A stretch of DNA of 64,000 nucleotides, taken from the NCBI RefSeq assembly GCF_014648415.1, contig NZ_BMRB01000001.1:1860001-1924000 (forward strand), read 5' to 3'. Each line of letters starts with the position of its first letter. Position 1 is the first letter of the stretch. This document shows, piece after piece, positions 62,343-64,000 of the stretch. The stretch comes from Actinokineospora fastidiosa. GTDB lineage: Bacteria; Actinomycetota; Actinomycetes; Mycobacteriales; Pseudonocardiaceae. The translations under genes and the position numbers were made by a program. The notes beneath the pieces were generated by a model. The model did no database searches, had not been told where the DNA came from, and saw nothing but the letters and a program-made list of their open reading frames with translations.

Positions 62343-63667
62343 AGCTCGACCCAGCCGGAGTCGGTGCGCGGCTCGCGCGGGCTCAGCGGCTCCGGCGGGT
62401 GGCCGACGGCCACCGCGCCCAGCGGCTCCCAGTCCGACGGCACGTCCAGCACCTCGCGGACCACGTCGGCGCAGAACATCGTCGACGACACCCAGCACGA
62501 CGCCAGGCCCTCGGCCGCCAGCGCGACGAGGAACCCCTGCACGGCGGCCCCGCCAGCGACCATGAACATCGACCGCTCGGCCGAGGAGCGCCGCTCGTCG
62601 GGGTAGCTGTGCGCGCCCTCGCGCACGAGGAACGGCACCACGATCTCCGGCGCGTGGTACAGCAGGTCGCCGCGCGCCACCCTGCGGTCGATCCGCTCCG
62701 GCGTCCAGCCGTCGGCGGCGAGGTCGGCCCGCCACGCCGAGCGCATGGCGTCCAGGAGGAGTTCGCGCTTGGTCGTCACGTGCGCGAACCGCACCGGGCG
62801 GGTGTGGTGCGGGGCGGGCGCGGTCAGCCCGACGGCCGCGGCCCGCCGCAGGACGGCGTGGTCGACCGGCTCGCCTGCGAACGCGCGCACCGACCGGCGC
62901 ACCAGCACGGCCTCCCTGCGGCCCTGCTCGACGGCCAGGTTCGTGCCCAGCCGGAAGAGGTCGTGGTCGATCGGGCGCAGCAGGTCGCGGGCCGAGCCCG
63001 CGCCGCCGATCTCCAGCCCGCGCACCACCGCGACCGGGATGCCGCCCAGCTTGCCCTTGACCAGGTCGGCGGCCGCGGCGATCTCGTCGGCCACCGCGAT
63101 CAGCGTCACCGCCAGCTCGTTGCCCTGGCTGTCGACCTCGCCGGCGTACGGGGCCAGCGGGGCCAGCCCGGCCACGCCGATCGCCGCGTCGGTCTGGCCC
63201 ATCCGCCAGGCCCGGCCCATCGTGTCGGTCACCACGACGGCGACCTCGACGCCCAGCCGCTCGCGCAGCCCGCCGCGCAGGGCATCGGCGCTGGCGTCCG
63301 GGTCGGCGGGCAGCAGCGCGACCTCGCCGCGCGCCACGTTCGAGTTGTCCACGCCCGAGGCCGCCTGCACGATGCCCAGCCGGTTCTCGGTGATCACGGT
63401 GTTCTTCACCCTGGCCACCACCCGCCGCGCCTCGCTCATGACCAGCTCGCGCCTGCGCAGCTCCCGGGCCGAGGGGTCGGCGGGCACGGCCACCAGCTGA
63501 CCCTCCACCTTGGACACGACCTTGCTGGTGACCACCACGACGTCGCCGGAGCGCAGCCACGGCGCTGCCGAGGCGATCGCCCCGGTCAGGTCGTCGCCGG
63601 GGCGGAACTCCGGCAGCCCGGGCACCGGGATGACCTCGACCTTCCCGCGCGCGCCGTGCTCAGCCAA
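62339..63667 (-). CDS. fbiB: Coenzyme F420:L-glutamate ligase / FMN reductase
   Basis: The 442-residue protein joins a CofE-type gamma-glutamyl ligase (about 1-245; [16 protein letters not shown], then [18 protein letters not shown]) to a C-terminal nitroreductase-like FMN domain (about 255-442; [20 protein letters not shown] and [15 protein letters not shown]). It adds glutamates to F420-0 and reduces dehydro-F420-0. TTG 63667 is chosen because GGAGGAG lies just upstream and it overlaps the fbiA end by eight bases. Confidence 0.95.
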   Translation of the reverse strand: MAEHGARGKVEVIPVPGLPEFRPGDDLTGAIASAAPWLRSGDVVVVTSKVVSKVEGQLVAVPADPSARELRRRELVMSEARRVVARVKNTVITENRLGIVQAASGVDNSNVARGEVALLPADPDASADALRGGLRERLGVEVAVVVTDTMGRAWRMGQTDAAIGVAGLAPLAPYAGEVDSQGNELAVTLIAVADEIAAAADLVKGKLGGIPVAVVRGLEIGGAGSARDLLRPIDHDLFRLGTNLAVEQGRREAVLVRRSVRAFAGEPVDHAVLRRAAAVGLTAPAPHHTRPVRFAHVTTKRELLLDAMRSAWRADLAADGWTPERIDRRVARGDLLYHAPEIVVPFLVREGAHSYPDERRSSAERSMFMVAGGAAVQGFLVALAAEGLASCWVSSTMFCADVVREVLDVPSDWEPLGAVAVGHPPEPLSPREPRTDSGWVEL

Positions 63668-64000
63668 TGTCGACTCCTCCCAGGTCGAACGCCGCCCGCG
63701 CCATCGCGGCCGTGGCGTCCACATCGGACATCATCAGCGGGACGGCGCGCACGGCGACGTTCGGCACGTCGGCAGCGTCCCCGGAGTGCACCAGCCAGCC
63801 GTCCAGGATGCCCTGGTCCGAGCAGGCGCGCGAGCCGTAGTGGCGGCCGACGGCCTCGGCGGTCGTGGGCACGCCGATCGCGGTCAGGCACGCCTCCGCC
63901 ATGCCGCGCACGGCCTTGTCCCGCACGATCGGCGACAGGCCGATCACCGGGGCCTCGGTCTTGCGCAGCGCCGAGCGCACGCCCGGCACCGCCAGCACCG
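63660..64000 (-). CDS. fbiA: 2-phospho-L-lactate/PEP transferase, C-terminal part
   Basis: Only the last 113 codons lie in the window. FbiA (CofD) transfers a phospholactyl or phosphoenolpyruvyl group to the deazaflavin FO, giving (dehydro-)F420-0. The visible [17 protein letters not shown] and VHSGDAADV segments fit the C-terminal domain of this family. It heads the operon fbiA-fbiB-nudix-gntR on the minus strand; the start is beyond the right edge. Confidence 0.9.
   Translation of the reverse strand, partial: VLAVPGVRSALRKTEAPVIGLSPIVRDKAVRGMAEACLTAIGVPTTAEAVGRHYGSRACSDQGILDGWLVHSGDAADVPNVAVRAVPLMMSDVDATAAMARAAFDLGGVDIG

Overview
The window is a 64 kb stretch of very GC-rich actinobacterial chromosome. 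GTG and TTG starts are common, genes overlap by ATGA or GTGA, and several starts sit 6-9 nt behind a TAnnnT -10 box, which suggests leaderless transcripts. An acyl-CoA carboxylase alpha chain, rhamnose/mannose glycan genes, F420 genes, and many PPE/EspG/WXG100-like genes without an ESX core point to the Pseudonocardiales (Actinokineospora, Saccharothrix or Lentzea-like). The genus is an inference. No tRNA, rRNA, CRISPR array, integrase or transposase was seen.

The backbone follows the gene order I know from Mycobacterium tuberculosis Rv3285 to Rv3261: maf, accA3, gtrA, purK-purE-fadE25, a TIGR03089 gene and cpsA-like LCP genes, rmlD, wbbL, manC, fbiB and fbiA. Blocks of lineage-specific genes are inserted between these anchors.

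Left third (0.3-20 kb): a drug-type MFS exporter and Maf; a cation/amino-acid symporter behind a cysteine-type leader peptide; accA3; a PAS-PP2C-ATPase-STAS phosphatase; a first type VII secretion (T7SS) cargo cluster (small helical protein, PPE-like, EspG); a PASTA-less Ser/Thr kinase; and the mutA-mutB-meaB methylmalonyl-CoA mutase operon. AccA3 and the mutase both belong to propionyl-CoA metabolism. Middle (20-35 kb): an M20 amidohydrolase with a possible leaderless leader ORF; a second T7SS cluster that ends in a TNT-type NAD glycohydrolase toxin and a small putative immunity gene; hisN-like; a two-component system; two tandem GtrA genes; a sigma factor fused to a zinc-finger anti-sigma segment and a large secreted domain; a degenerate GGDEF-like protein; and purK-purE-fadE25.

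Accessory region (35.4-41.5 kb): an AT-richer NACHT-type NTPase with an N-terminal nuclease-like domain, a cytoplasmic beta-helix protein, and a minus-strand operon encoding a TIR protein, a Doc/Fic-like protein that has lost its catalytic His, and a methyltransferase. This is the best candidate for undescribed anti-phage or abortive-infection biology.

Right third (41.6-64 kb): an envelope-glycan region with two LCP ligases, RmlB/RmlD, six glycosyltransferases including a GT2-GT4 fusion and a WbbL homologue, and ManC. A third T7SS cargo cluster is embedded in it. The window ends in a tightly overlapping fbiA-fbiB-nudix-gntR operon; fbiA is cut by the window edge.
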